From JBLWXV01 sp048267245 (GTDB lineage Bacteria; Bdellovibrionota; Bacteriovoracia; Bacteriovoracales; Bacteriovoracaceae): a DNA stretch of 64,000 nt. Of the stretch, positions 41,356 to 50,297 are shown piece after piece (position 1 is the first letter of the stretch; every line of letters begins with the position of its first letter). The stretch spans positions 558,001 through 622,000 of the forward strand of contig JBLWXV010000002.1 in NCBI GenBank assembly GCA_048267245.1, read 5' to 3'. Under the pieces are notes generated by a model, which was given only the letters and a program-made list of their open reading frames with translations, did no database searches and was not told the DNA's origin. The translations under genes and the position numbers were made by a program.

Positions 41356-42112
41356 AGTCTATACAGTAGCTGTAATAATTTCTGTGTTGCACGCGCATTG
41401 GTTCTAAAAAGTCATGAACCGTATAAATTCCAAATTTAAAGTACGGGGCAAAGACATCATCGCGGTAAGTTGATGGGCCTTTGTGATAGGCGACAGTTTC
41501 ATTGTCGATTTTTATTTTAATGAAGCCAGACTCATCTGCTGCCCACTTGGCCTTCACTTCAAAAAAGTACCAGTGATTATTCTGGTAGGGTTTTGAGTAG
41601 AGCAGTCTTCCCTCTCCCGCGCCACAAGTACCCAGATCACAGCTCTCTTGAAAAACCTCGTCATTCCATAAGTAAATATTTAGGTTTCCATTCACACTTC
41701 TAAAAGAGAGTTGCGGTCGCTGAGAGGGGATGGAATCAATCTTTCGGTCGTGCCACTGAGCAATTACGACCGAGTGAGTGTCGCCCTTTAAATTGATATT
41801 TTCTAGGAAGCGAGTGTAGAAGCGATACTTTACTGTGGCCTCTGGATAAACCTCCATCGGATCCTTGAGTTCGGATCGCCACCCTTCGCTAATTTGTGGC
41901 CAACTGGGGTCGATGGAGAATTCGGCCAGCCACTCGCCAAGCTCGTGATCGTATTTAAGCTTCAGGGCTTGAGCTTTAGGAATGCGATTTGTTTCCCAGC
42001 CAATGGGCCGCTCTCCTGAAAAGTCTCCAATGAAGTGACGTTGTGAACACAGGGAGGCACCCTGAGCGAAAGAGATAGAGAAGAGATACCCAATAATAAA
42101 AATAGACTTCAT
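41354..42112 (-). CDS. secreted polysaccharide lyase (heparin lyase I-like)
   Basis: A 252-residue protein with a signal peptide (MKSIFIIGYLFSISFAQG). The mature part fits the PF14099-type polysaccharide lyase jelly roll: ISEGWRSELKD, VKYRFYTRF, VIAQWHDRK with the His/Gln typical of the active cleft, YFFEVKAKW and YFKFGIYTVHD. Four Cys residues could form disulphides. It would cleave an acidic polysaccharide outside the cell or in the periplasm; the sugar is unknown. It lies alone, ending at a shared terminator. Confidence 0.75.
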   Translation of the reverse strand: MKSIFIIGYLFSISFAQGASLCSQRHFIGDFSGERPIGWETNRIPKAQALKLKYDHELGEWLAEFSIDPSWPQISEGWRSELKDPMEVYPEATVKYRFYTRFLENINLKGDTHSVVIAQWHDRKIDSIPSQRPQLSFRSVNGNLNIYLWNDEVFQESCDLGTCGAGEGRLLYSKPYQNNHWYFFEVKAKWAADESGFIKIKIDNETVAYHKGPSTYRDDVFAPYFKFGIYTVHDFLEPMRVQHRNYYSYCID

Positions 42113-42250
42113 AAAGATTAAGCCTTTAGTTATGGGTGGAGGAATTATTTATGCATCATGTAGCACCTTGGAAGCGATGCTGCAAGGGGTCTTTGAAAAT
42201 AAGACCTTGATTATAGTGACTGCGTAGAGTGCGCGTTCTAAAATTTGAAC

Positions 42251-43993
42251 ATGTACACTCTAAGACCTTACCAGCAGCAAGCTGTCGATAGCACGCTGAC
42301 TTATTTTCGCCGTTCGCGAGAACCCGCTCTCGTCGTGCTCCCCACTGGGGCCGGGAAGAGTTTAGTTATTGCAGAGCTTGCGAGAATTGCGAGGGGGAGA
42401 GTGCTTGTTCTTGCCCACGTGAAAGAACTGGTGGAGCAGAATCATGCCAAATACACTTCCTATGATCTTGAGGCAGGTATCTACTCAGCAGGTCTTGGAA
42501 GAAAAGATTCAGGTCAAAAGGTAATTTTCGGAAGTATTCAGTCTGTAGCCCGTGCGCGGGAGAGTTTTTTTAAAGACTTCTCACTGCTCATTATTGATGA
42601 ATGTCACCGGGTGGATGCCCAGGGAGATACTCAATACGGCGATGTGATTAGAAAGCTACAAGAGAGTAATTCTGGCCTTTGTATCCTTGGTCTCACCGCT
42701 ACTCCCTATCGTCTTGGGATGGGCTGGATTTACGAATACGCGGCTAAGGGTGTGCTTCAAACTCAGGAGCAGCGCTTTTTTAAGGAGTGCATATTTGAGT
42801 TGCCGCTGGATTACATGATTCAAAATCGCTATCTCACTAGGCCTATTAAAATTGATATTCCAGTAACTAGCTATGACTTCTCTGAACTCACTGAAAAAGA
42901 TCGACTCTATACCACTGTTGAAGTGGAGGAGTTATTAAAGAAGCAAAAGCGTCTCACGCCATTAATTATTAAAAATATTATTGATATCGCTGAAAGTTAC
43001 GATCGCAAGGGAGTGATGATTTTTAGTAGTACCGTCAGGCACGCAGAGGAAATTCTCTCTTATCTTCCTGAAGGCGAGGCCGAAATTGTCCTAGGCGATA
43101 CGGAAAACGAAGAGCGCGATGAGATTATTCAGCGCTTCAAAAATAAAGAGATTAAATATCTCGTGAACGTTTCTGTTCTCACCACGGGCTTTGATGCCCC
43201 CCACGTGGATGTTATCGCAATTCTCAGACCAACGGATTCTGTGAGTCTCTACCAACAGATCATTGGTCGCGGTCTTCGTTTGAGCCCAGGTAAAGAGGAT
43301 TGTTTTATTCTTGACTACACCGGTATGGGCCATGACATCTATACTCCAGAAATTGGAGAGAAAAAGCCAAGTAAGGAGAGTGAAGCGGTTAAGATTCCTT
43401 GTCCCCAATGTGGATTTGAAAATGACTTTTGGGGCATTGTCGACGCCGATGGAGAGGTACTTGAGCATTATGGTCGCAAGTGCAAAGGGGCCACGCAGGA
43501 CTATCAGAGCGGGGAGATTATTGCGTGTGGTTACCGCTTCCGCTTTAAGATTTGTCATGCCTGTGGTGAAGAAAACGATATAACGGCGCGCGAGTGTCAT
43601 GCGTGTGATGCGATTCTTATTGATGCCGACAGCAAGTTAAAAGAGGCTAAGCTCTCTAAAGATTTACACGTCTTAACGCCAGACTCAGTCGATCTCGAAG
43701 AGAAAGTTGATCGCAATGGCAATGTATACTTAGACGTGCGCTACTACGACTATGACTCAAATTACTTTGCTGAGATTCACTATCTTAACAACGAGACGAG
43801 TCTCAAAAAATTCAATATCAACTTCCTGCGCTCACACTTGAAGAAACCAGAGATAAGTTCGAGCATCAAGAGCATCGATGATGTCCTGGATAACTCAGGA
43901 TATTTAAGAAAACCTAAATTTATCATCGCGCGCAAGCAAGGTAAGTTTTGGAAAATCACTGAGAAAATTTTTTCTGAAGAATTAAGTCGTTAA
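42251..43993 (+). CDS. radD: RadD-family DEAD/DEAH-box DNA repair helicase-like ATPase
   Basis: The start is the ATG at 42251 (MYTLRPYQQQAV), matching the E. coli RadD N-terminus; 580 residues against 586 there. It has Walker A PTGAGKS, DECH for motif II, GLTATPYR, motif V/VI TTGFDAPHVD and QQIIGRGLRL. Two zinc-ribbon clusters follow (CPQCGFENDFWG and CHACGEENDI with CHACD), as in RadD. RadD works with SSB and RecA in recombination and double-strand break repair. It is a single gene; the 138 bases upstream (42113-42250) show no clear operator. Confidence 0.93.
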   Translation: MYTLRPYQQQAVDSTLTYFRRSREPALVVLPTGAGKSLVIAELARIARGRVLVLAHVKELVEQNHAKYTSYDLEAGIYSAGLGRKDSGQKVIFGSIQSVARARESFFKDFSLLIIDECHRVDAQGDTQYGDVIRKLQESNSGLCILGLTATPYRLGMGWIYEYAAKGVLQTQEQRFFKECIFELPLDYMIQNRYLTRPIKIDIPVTSYDFSELTEKDRLYTTVEVEELLKKQKRLTPLIIKNIIDIAESYDRKGVMIFSSTVRHAEEILSYLPEGEAEIVLGDTENEERDEIIQRFKNKEIKYLVNVSVLTTGFDAPHVDVIAILRPTDSVSLYQQIIGRGLRLSPGKEDCFILDYTGMGHDIYTPEIGEKKPSKESEAVKIPCPQCGFENDFWGIVDADGEVLEHYGRKCKGATQDYQSGEIIACGYRFRFKICHACGEENDITARECHACDAILIDADSKLKEAKLSKDLHVLTPDSVDLEEKVDRNGNVYLDVRYYDYDSNYFAEIHYLNNETSLKKFNINFLRSHLKKPEISSSIKSIDDVLDNSGYLRKPKFIIARKQGKFWKITEKIFSEELSR

Positions 43994-44065
43994 TTTTTAG
44001 GGTTCTTGGGTTTATAATTGAAGCTGCTCAAACCCCCGACGCCAATAAGCGTAAAGTGACTAAAA

Positions 44066-45904
44066 ATGCCCTTACATCAGACGGTTAACCTTTTTAAATC
44101 AAAGTATCGCTTTGCCTTGAGTGCTCTAGGATGTTTGGCGATTCTCTTTTTCTTAACGGTTCAAGGGCTGCTCAAGACACAAGAAAAGTATGGTTCACTC
44201 ATAAATGTCATGGGTAGGCAGCGCATGCTCTCACAGCGAGTGATGCTTAAATTGTCGATGCTTCACACTACAAAAAAAGAGGTTATCATCGAAGACGTTC
44301 AGCGAGAACTCGTCGAAGCTGTTGACCTCTTTGAGAAAAGTCATCAAGAAATCTTAGAGGGCAGTTTTCGCCACGGATATACTTATGAAATTAGCGACCA
44401 GTTAAAAGCCTTCTATGCTCAGACGGGGCTGGATAGAGATGTGACCCGCTTCGTGTCTTTGATTCGCCAATCAATAGCATTTAATGAAATATCACCTGAG
44501 CTAACGAGGCAATTTAGAGAAAATCTCCTCAGTAAGCTCGATCAAGCCGTTTCCCTGGCAGAGCGAGAAAGTGCAGATTTGGTGAGCCGCTTTGCTTATA
44601 TGGAGACAGCAATTTTATTTCTCACTCTATTAACTTTGGTTCTCGAAGCGAAGTTTATCTTTGCTCCGCTTGAAAGTACTCTTCACACCGTAATTGATGA
44701 CTTGATTCTCTCTAAAGAAAAAGCTGTGGAAGCAGGACTTGCGAAGTCTCAGTTTTTGGCGATGGTGAGCCATGAGATACGCACTCCCTTAAACGGCATT
44801 CTCGGCACCACCCAACTTCTTCTGGATGAAAAAGTAGAGCCAGAGGTGAGAGGGCATTTGGATGTTATCAAAACAAGTGGCGAACATCTCAAAGTTCTCA
44901 TTAATGACACCTTAGAGCTTGTGAAGATGGAATCGGGAAAGATGAATATCGAGAATGAAGTCTTTCATCTCAATCAGATCTTTGCCAGCACTATATCACT
45001 CTTTGAAGCAAACGCCCGGATGAAGGGAGTAGAGTTGATCTACCTAGAGAAGGGACTTGGAAGTTTAGAGTGGGTTGTCGGTGGAGTGACTAGAATTAAG
45101 CAGGTTTTGGCCAATCTTCTAAGTAACGCTATTAAATTTACTCCTAACGGGGCCATTACAGTTAGCCCCAGCTATCAAGTACTCGACAGCGGAGACTATA
45201 TGATCACCGTTCACGTAAGAGATACCGGTGTCGGAATACCTGAGGCCAAGAAAGAACAGCTCTTTGAAATGTTTGAGCAAGGTGATGGCTCTAATACGAG
45301 AAAGTTTGGGGGCAGTGGACTAGGCCTCACTATATCAAGAGGGCTTTGTCGCGGCATGGGAGGAGATGTTTGGGCCAAAAATAACACTGACCGTGGAGCG
45401 ACCTTTAGCTTTTCATTCAAGGTTGCTAAATCTCAGAAGCCGGCCGAAACGGAAGCAGGATTAGAAACTCTTAGCGACCCCGAGTTTTCTGCCAATTATC
45501 CGCTCTCTATTTTAGTTGTAGATGACAACGAAATTAACCGAACCCTCGGTGTGAGCTTTCTAGCGAAGCTTGGGTACAAGGCAATGATGGCCCCAGGTGG
45601 ACTTGAGGCAGTAGAGATGCAGCGAGAGCATCACTTTGACGTAATCTTTATGGACTGCCAGATGCCAACCTATGATGGCTTTTATGCGACGAGGCTCATT
45701 AGAAGTGAGCCCAAACTCTCTCAACATACATGGATTATCGCCTGCACGGCCTCGCCTAGCGAAGAGTATAAGAAGGAATGTCTTCAAGCTGGTATGAATG
45801 ATTTCATTGCTAAGCCACTTAACTTTCAAGTATTTAAGAAGTCACTTGTTGAAGCTTATCTTAATCTTAATAAAGAGAAAGGGCGCGAAGGAATTCAGAG
45901 CTAG
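44066..45904 (+). CDS. PilJ-type sensor hybrid histidine kinase
   Basis: A 612-residue membrane kinase. An N-terminal helix is followed by a periplasmic PilJ/NarX-like sensor (MGRQRMLSQRVMLKLSML), a second membrane helix at about 185-205, HisKA with His236 in SHEIRTPLNG, a HATPase domain (NLLSNAIKFTP, RDTGVGIP, GSGLGLTIS) and a C-terminal receiver (ILVVDDNEINR, Asp530 in FMDCQMPTYDG, FIAKPLN). Four-helix PilJ-type sensors detect small ligands or membrane state. There is no HPt domain, so a separate HPt protein, perhaps that at 40250, is needed. The cupin gene starts right after its stop codon. Confidence 0.9.
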   Translation: MPLHQTVNLFKSKYRFALSALGCLAILFFLTVQGLLKTQEKYGSLINVMGRQRMLSQRVMLKLSMLHTTKKEVIIEDVQRELVEAVDLFEKSHQEILEGSFRHGYTYEISDQLKAFYAQTGLDRDVTRFVSLIRQSIAFNEISPELTRQFRENLLSKLDQAVSLAERESADLVSRFAYMETAILFLTLLTLVLEAKFIFAPLESTLHTVIDDLILSKEKAVEAGLAKSQFLAMVSHEIRTPLNGILGTTQLLLDEKVEPEVRGHLDVIKTSGEHLKVLINDTLELVKMESGKMNIENEVFHLNQIFASTISLFEANARMKGVELIYLEKGLGSLEWVVGGVTRIKQVLANLLSNAIKFTPNGAITVSPSYQVLDSGDYMITVHVRDTGVGIPEAKKEQLFEMFEQGDGSNTRKFGGSGLGLTISRGLCRGMGGDVWAKNNTDRGATFSFSFKVAKSQKPAETEAGLETLSDPEFSANYPLSILVVDDNEINRTLGVSFLAKLGYKAMMAPGGLEAVEMQREHHFDVIFMDCQMPTYDGFYATRLIRSEPKLSQHTWIIACTASPSEEYKKECLQAGMNDFIAKPLNFQVFKKSLVEAYLNLNKEKGREGIQS

Positions 45905-46369
45905 ATGAATAGTGCAGAGATAATTGCCCATTATGAGCTCTTGCCTCATCCAGAGGGCGGCTTCTACCGCGAAACTTATCGAAGCAGCATTCTTCAAGCT
46001 AATCGTTGCGCCTCCACTGCCATCTTATTTCTGATTACCTCAAAATCCATTAGTCACTTCCATCGACTTACTTCAGATGAAGGGTGGCACTTTCACCTCG
46101 GCTCTGCGCTTCGAATTCTCGAGATTACGCCCGAGGGAGAATTAATTGAGACAATTCTAGGAGCGAACTTCAAGGCCGGTGAGAAGTTACAGCACTATAT
46201 TCCTGCCGGACATTGGTTTGCGAGCACCTCGGTGGGGGACTTCTCCTTTGTCGGTTGCACCGTAGCGCCAGGCTTTGAATTTGAGGACTTTGAAATGGGT
46301 AAGAAGCAGGCACTCAAGGAGCTCTATCCACTTCATAATGAGATCATCGATAAATTCTGCCTAGACTAA
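45905..46369 (+). CDS. DUF985 cupin protein
   Basis: A 154-residue cupin of the DUF985 (Cupin_5) family: LLPHPEGGFYRETYRS, TAILFLITSKSISHFHRL, DEGWHFHLGSALRILEI and VGCTVAPGFEFEDFE. The His residues in SHFHRL and WHFHLG are placed to bind a metal or a sugar-like ligand. Its activity is not established in bacteria. Its ATG directly abuts the TAG of the hybrid kinase gene, so the two are cotranscribed and possibly coupled. A role as a partner or ligand processor for the sensor is conceivable but unsupported. Confidence 0.85.
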   Translation: MNSAEIIAHYELLPHPEGGFYRETYRSSILQANRCASTAILFLITSKSISHFHRLTSDEGWHFHLGSALRILEITPEGELIETILGANFKAGEKLQHYIPAGHWFASTSVGDFSFVGCTVAPGFEFEDFEMGKKQALKELYPLHNEIIDKFCLD

Positions 46370-46492
46370 GAATCCAATTTCGCACCCTTGGGGCCGTCTA
46401 AAATCCTGACAGGGCTGAAAATTCAACAGAGCTTTCACCTACTGGCCATTTTAAAACCTAAAATGAATCCAATCACCCCCAGGAGAGAGACA

Positions 46493-47389
46493 ATGAAATC
46501 GCTTATCGTAGCCTCATTTATGGCATTTACTCTAGGAGCCGGAGCTCTAAAAGCTCAAGAAGTTGGAAGTTGTGAAACCAATATGTTTGAAAAAGCAGCA
46601 TGGGGTCTCAGCCAAAGCAATTCTCGCCGCTTTTTAGAAGATGCGACACTACCAGGCAATAGAGGACTCTCTGATGGTGAAGTTCACGATCGCCTGCTTT
46701 CAAGTATTAAGTCGATGTATAAGGCCCGCGGATTAAGCGAAGGTCCTTTTGTAAGCGCGGATTCACTTGCTTCAAAAATTCAATGGGCGGCGGAGTGTAC
46801 GGGACATGACTTCTCGATGCTTGCAGCTGTTCTTAAAGTTGAGTCTGCATATTGTAGTCTGATGCATAATAAAGGCGGCGGCGACTCTGGTTGCGGTCAG
46901 TTCACTGGTGCAGCTATCGGATTTTTTAAGAATCAATTAAGACTTCCAGGGCGCAAAGAAAATGGTTCGGCGCTCATGAAGAAGACTATTGAAGAAGTTG
47001 TCTCTCGCTGTGCTCCTGGAAGCACTTATGTTAACGAAAATAGTCTTGTAGAGCTCTTCTCAAAAAATGATTCTGATATTAGAACAACGCTAAGAGCTGG
47101 CAAGAATATTTCTGTGGATATTATGGCCACAGCTATCTACCTCAAGTTTTACTACGCCATTTCAGGATTCTACTACAATGCCTCAAGCTCACAGCCTGGA
47201 GCACTCTCTCGTTACAATGGTGGAGGGGTTAAGAATTATGGCGAGAAGATTAATGGCCATGCCACAAAGATTGACGGGAGCTTCTGCTCTAAGGACCCAG
47301 AGTACCTTCGTCAAATCGAGAGTGCGGCTTGTGAACTTTCTGGAGACAGTGATGTTTGTCAGATGAGAGTTCCAACATTTGATATCTAA
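46493..47389 (+). CDS. secreted lytic-transglycosylase-like protein
   Basis: The start is the ATG at 46493 (AGGAGAGAG upstream), giving a signal peptide (MKSLIVASFMAFTLGAGALKAQ); 298 residues. It has a lysozyme-fold region LAAVLKVESAYCSLM with the catalytic Glu expected of SLT enzymes, then GGGDSGCGQFTGAAIGFF, and a late LSRYNGGGVKNYGEKI like the YNGG motif of SLT/Slt70 proteins. It should cut peptidoglycan glycan strands with 1,6-anhydro products. Eight Cys residues suggest an extracellular or periplasmic disulphide-stabilised form. A perfect hairpin terminator follows. Confidence 0.78.
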   Translation: MKSLIVASFMAFTLGAGALKAQEVGSCETNMFEKAAWGLSQSNSRRFLEDATLPGNRGLSDGEVHDRLLSSIKSMYKARGLSEGPFVSADSLASKIQWAAECTGHDFSMLAAVLKVESAYCSLMHNKGGGDSGCGQFTGAAIGFFKNQLRLPGRKENGSALMKKTIEEVVSRCAPGSTYVNENSLVELFSKNDSDIRTTLRAGKNISVDIMATAIYLKFYYAISGFYYNASSSQPGALSRYNGGGVKNYGEKINGHATKIDGSFCSKDPEYLRQIESAACELSGDSDVCQMRVPTFDI

Positions 47390-47399
47390 GAAGTTTAAA

Positions 47400-47433
47400 A
47401 GGCAGTGAGTGTACTCACTGCCTATATTTCTTA
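47400..47433. terminator. hairpin terminator between convergent genes
   Basis: AGGCAGTGAGT (47400-47410), loop GT, and ACTCACTGCCT (47413-47423) are followed by TATATTTCTT on the plus strand; AAAA precedes it, giving a short U-run on the minus strand. It ends the transglycosylase-like gene and probably the facing gene. Confidence 0.8.
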
Positions 47434-48615
47434 TCGCGAGTAGAGTTGATAGAGTTTTAAGTACATTTGATATTCACTAGCGATCGTCTTATTTCCAGAG
47501 TCTCTACCAGTAAAGCCTTGAACTCTTCCAGCTTCAGGAACATTTTGAACATTCGTTCCCCAGTTACAACCCTTGAAGTTACACTCAAGTTGATTGCCCC
47601 AGAAGAACTTTTTGTTAGAGACTTGTCCGTATTCTGCTTCTCTGAGAACTTCACGACAGGTCTTGTCGATTGTGTGTCCATCAAGTTTAGGACAGAGAAA
47701 GTCCGCTACGATTTCTTTATAAGTTGAATAGTCAGTTCCAGCGCGCATAGTCTCTGTTGATGGCCAAGTTTTGATGGCATTCCAAAGACCTTGGTAGCAA
47801 GCATCAATCCCTTTTTTTCTTGAAAAGAGTCCAGATTTTCCAAGATCAAAGTTGCAAAATGCCTTGTGGAATGAGAGGCCGACCTCATACTTGCCCCAAG
47901 AACCAGTGTAGGGGTGATTGTTAGATTTTAGGCGATAGCAATTTCCACCCTGACAAGCGCCGTAATCCCATCCGCCTTCTGGGTATTGACCTTTATTATT
48001 CCAATACCAATCTCCGTTGTTGTGGAGTTGTTGAAAATCTGTGCTTGTAAGTGAACCAAGAACTGGTAGTTCAAAAATCTCTGAGAGTTCAGGAGCTGAG
48101 ACAAAGCCGGTATTACAACCATGTAGATAGATAAAGGCACCCTCGCTAAAGTTCTTCTTTAGTCCAATGAGTTTGCTCTTCTTTGAATTAAATCTCACTC
48201 CAGGTTGAAGGCCAAATCCATACCAACCACTTGAGTGACCTACAAAGTGAAGTGAAGTAATATTTTTTACTTTATCTAGGTAGTAGATTGTTGTGTCCAT
48301 CGTAAGCTTTGAATCATTGGCGCCGATGAGAGAGTGACCTAGTCGTTTGACTTGGGCGACATCCGCGGCTTGGCCATCTTCTCTTGCCCAGATGACAAGA
48401 ATCTGTCTGCCAGGATTCATCTCCACTTGTTTTCTAGCGCGAGCAAGGGCGGTATAGAGAAACAATCCGCCTGTTCCGGTCCCATAGCCCACGACAAAAA
48501 CATCGGTTTCACGCTGCCAGCTAAAATTTGATTGAGTGCTAAACACTGTATAAGAGCTAGCGCAGAAGCTCACAAAGAGCGCGTACAGCGCCATGAGACG
48601 AAAAAATACTGTCAT
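47431..48615 (-). CDS. exported protein, possible clan CD cysteine peptidase
   Basis: The start is the ATG complementary to 48613-48615; a TTG four codons up is possible. The 394-residue protein has a signal peptide. I do not recognise a named family, but SLHFVGHSSGW (His127) and, 40 residues later, FIYLHGCNTG (Cys167) follow the clan CD pattern (hydrophobic strand, His-Gly-like loop; hydrophobic strand, then the catalytic Cys). The N-terminal strand-rich part (VFVVGYGTGTGG, ILVIWARE) fits the same alpha/beta fold. The C-terminal 200 residues are rich in Trp and Cys, and may bind a target or a wall. It faces the transglycosylase-like gene. Protease activity is a hypothesis. Confidence 0.55.
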   Translation of the reverse strand: MTVFFRLMALYALFVSFCASSYTVFSTQSNFSWQRETDVFVVGYGTGTGGLFLYTALARARKQVEMNPGRQILVIWAREDGQAADVAQVKRLGHSLIGANDSKLTMDTTIYYLDKVKNITSLHFVGHSSGWYGFGLQPGVRFNSKKSKLIGLKKNFSEGAFIYLHGCNTGFVSAPELSEIFELPVLGSLTSTDFQQLHNNGDWYWNNKGQYPEGGWDYGACQGGNCYRLKSNNHPYTGSWGKYEVGLSFHKAFCNFDLGKSGLFSRKKGIDACYQGLWNAIKTWPSTETMRAGTDYSTYKEIVADFLCPKLDGHTIDKTCREVLREAEYGQVSNKKFFWGNQLECNFKGCNWGTNVQNVPEAGRVQGFTGRDSGNKTIASEYQMYLKLYQLYSR

Positions 48616-48764
48616 TTCATACCCCAATATGTCTTGTTAATTGGGCCGCAAGCTACCAAATTTCCGAAATCTTTTCCTAAAATTTATAAAGCTTTCTCAG
48701 TAAATGTACTTTTCGTGTTTGCAAGAAATGACCGGCCGGGAACAGTAGTGTAGAATAAGTCATC

Positions 48765-49985
48765 ATGAAATCTTCAAAGAAAATTGTCATTGTCGGGGCA
48801 GGTGCCGCGGGACTCTTCTGCGCTTATGAATTGCTGGCGAGAGGTCACCGAGTTGATATCTACGATCAACAAAGTGGGATTGGGAAAAAATTCTTAGTCG
48901 CTGGGAATGGTGGCCTTAATCTCACTCACTCAGAGCCTCTAGAGAGTTTTTGTGAGAAGTACGGTGAGAACGAAGAGCTTTTTTCAAACTACCTCAGTGA
49001 CTTCTCTCCAGGTGATTTAAGAGAGTGGTGTGCGAAGATTGGGGTGCAAACATTCGTTGGAACGAGCGGGAGAGTATTTCCGAAGTCTTTTAAAGCTGCT
49101 GAGATTTTAAGACAATGGCAACTGGAACTTAGAAAGTATCCCGATTTTAATCTCCATCTAAAGCACAAATTAATCGCAGTTGATTTTGACTTAAAGCAAG
49201 TGAGTTTTGAGCATGGTGGTGAGCAATTTTCACGAGGTGCGGATGCTATCGTCTTGGCCCTTGGTGGTGCCAGCTGGAAGAAGACCGGCTCAGACGGAAA
49301 GTGGACAAAGCTCTTTGCTGACACAAATGTTGAGCTAGCACCTTTTAAGCCTATGAATTGTGGCTTTGAATGTGATTGGTCTGATTTCTTTAAGGCCAAG
49401 ATTGAGCGCAAGGAAATTAAGAATATTGTCATTACCCATCTTGAGCGCAAGGTAAGAGGCGAGGTGATGATTACCCCATTTGGGATTGAGGGGGGAGCAA
49501 TTTATGCGCTTTCATCCCAGATCAGAAATTCCATAGAGGCCAAGGGGCAGGCAAAAATTTGGATCGACCTCAAACCTGATTTATCGCAAGCCGAAGTTTG
49601 CCAGCGGGTGGATGAGGGCCTTAAGAATAAGAAAAAGAGTTTATCAGCACAATTAAAGAGCAAGCTCAAACTCAGTCCAATTGCCTTTACTCTCATTAAA
49701 GAGATCTTGGGCGTATCAGATATGGAAAATGCCGAAGTAATTGCTCAGACCATTAAAAACCTTCCCATTACATTTCACTCTTCTAGGCCGATTGATGAAG
49801 CCATCTCAACTGCTGGGGGGATTTGCTTTAATCAATTGAGTCAAGAATTAGAACTCAAGGCTTACCCTGATATCTATGCCATCGGTGAAATGCTCGATTT
49901 TGAAGCACCAACAGGTGGGTATCTCTTGCAGGGATGTTTTGCTACTGCCTTTCAAGTGGCCCAAAAGATCGATCGACCATCTTGA
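48765..49985 (+). CDS. BaiN/HI0933-like FAD-dependent oxidoreductase
   Basis: A 406-residue flavoprotein: IVGAGAAGLFCAYELLARG for FAD, then the characteristic GKKFLVAGNGGLNLTHS, SGRVFPKSFKAAEILRQW, VLALGGASWKKTGSDG and at the end AISTAGGICF with GEMLDFEAPTGGYLLQGC. This matches the YhiN/HI0933 group, and more closely its TIGR03862-type branch. The substrate is unknown in most members. It is monocistronic; upstream lies the divergent candidate peptidase gene, and a gene-free stretch of 312 bases follows. Confidence 0.87.
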   Translation: MKSSKKIVIVGAGAAGLFCAYELLARGHRVDIYDQQSGIGKKFLVAGNGGLNLTHSEPLESFCEKYGENEELFSNYLSDFSPGDLREWCAKIGVQTFVGTSGRVFPKSFKAAEILRQWQLELRKYPDFNLHLKHKLIAVDFDLKQVSFEHGGEQFSRGADAIVLALGGASWKKTGSDGKWTKLFADTNVELAPFKPMNCGFECDWSDFFKAKIERKEIKNIVITHLERKVRGEVMITPFGIEGGAIYALSSQIRNSIEAKGQAKIWIDLKPDLSQAEVCQRVDEGLKNKKKSLSAQLKSKLKLSPIAFTLIKEILGVSDMENAEVIAQTIKNLPITFHSSRPIDEAISTAGGICFNQLSQELELKAYPDIYAIGEMLDFEAPTGGYLLQGCFATAFQVAQKIDRPS

Positions 49986-50297
49986 GCTAGGCAATTTTTG
50001 CCGGTTAGCGATTCTTTAAGAATGGTTTCATAGGTCAAGACCGCTTCAATGAATTAAATTTTCCTTAATCCTGATCGCTAAAATCATGTAGTCCTAATTT
50101 TAGGAAGATAGAGTCCTTACTAAATTCTTTTAAACGGTCTGTTATTGAATAGCGTTCATTGACTTTTCTCACTTCAATTATCTCTGCGCATTTAGCTCCA
50201 ATGAAACGTGCTGGAATCAAAAAAATACTTACGCCTATACTTAAAGCTCTAGTGAAAATTTTCTTCGCAAGGAATTAGCGAGAGGAGAATCAGGAAG
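49986..50297. other. 312-base gene-free region with short inverted repeats
   Basis: No open frame is convincing here. It contains ATTCTTTAAGAAT (50011-50023), CCTAATTTTAGG (50093-50104) and a wider inverted pair TTAGCGAT (50005-50012) / ATCGCTAA (50074-50081). None has a terminator U-run. The last 20 bases carry GAGAGGAG, the ribosome site of the 3D-domain gene. It could hold a promoter with operators or a small RNA; I cannot decide between these. Confidence 0.4.
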
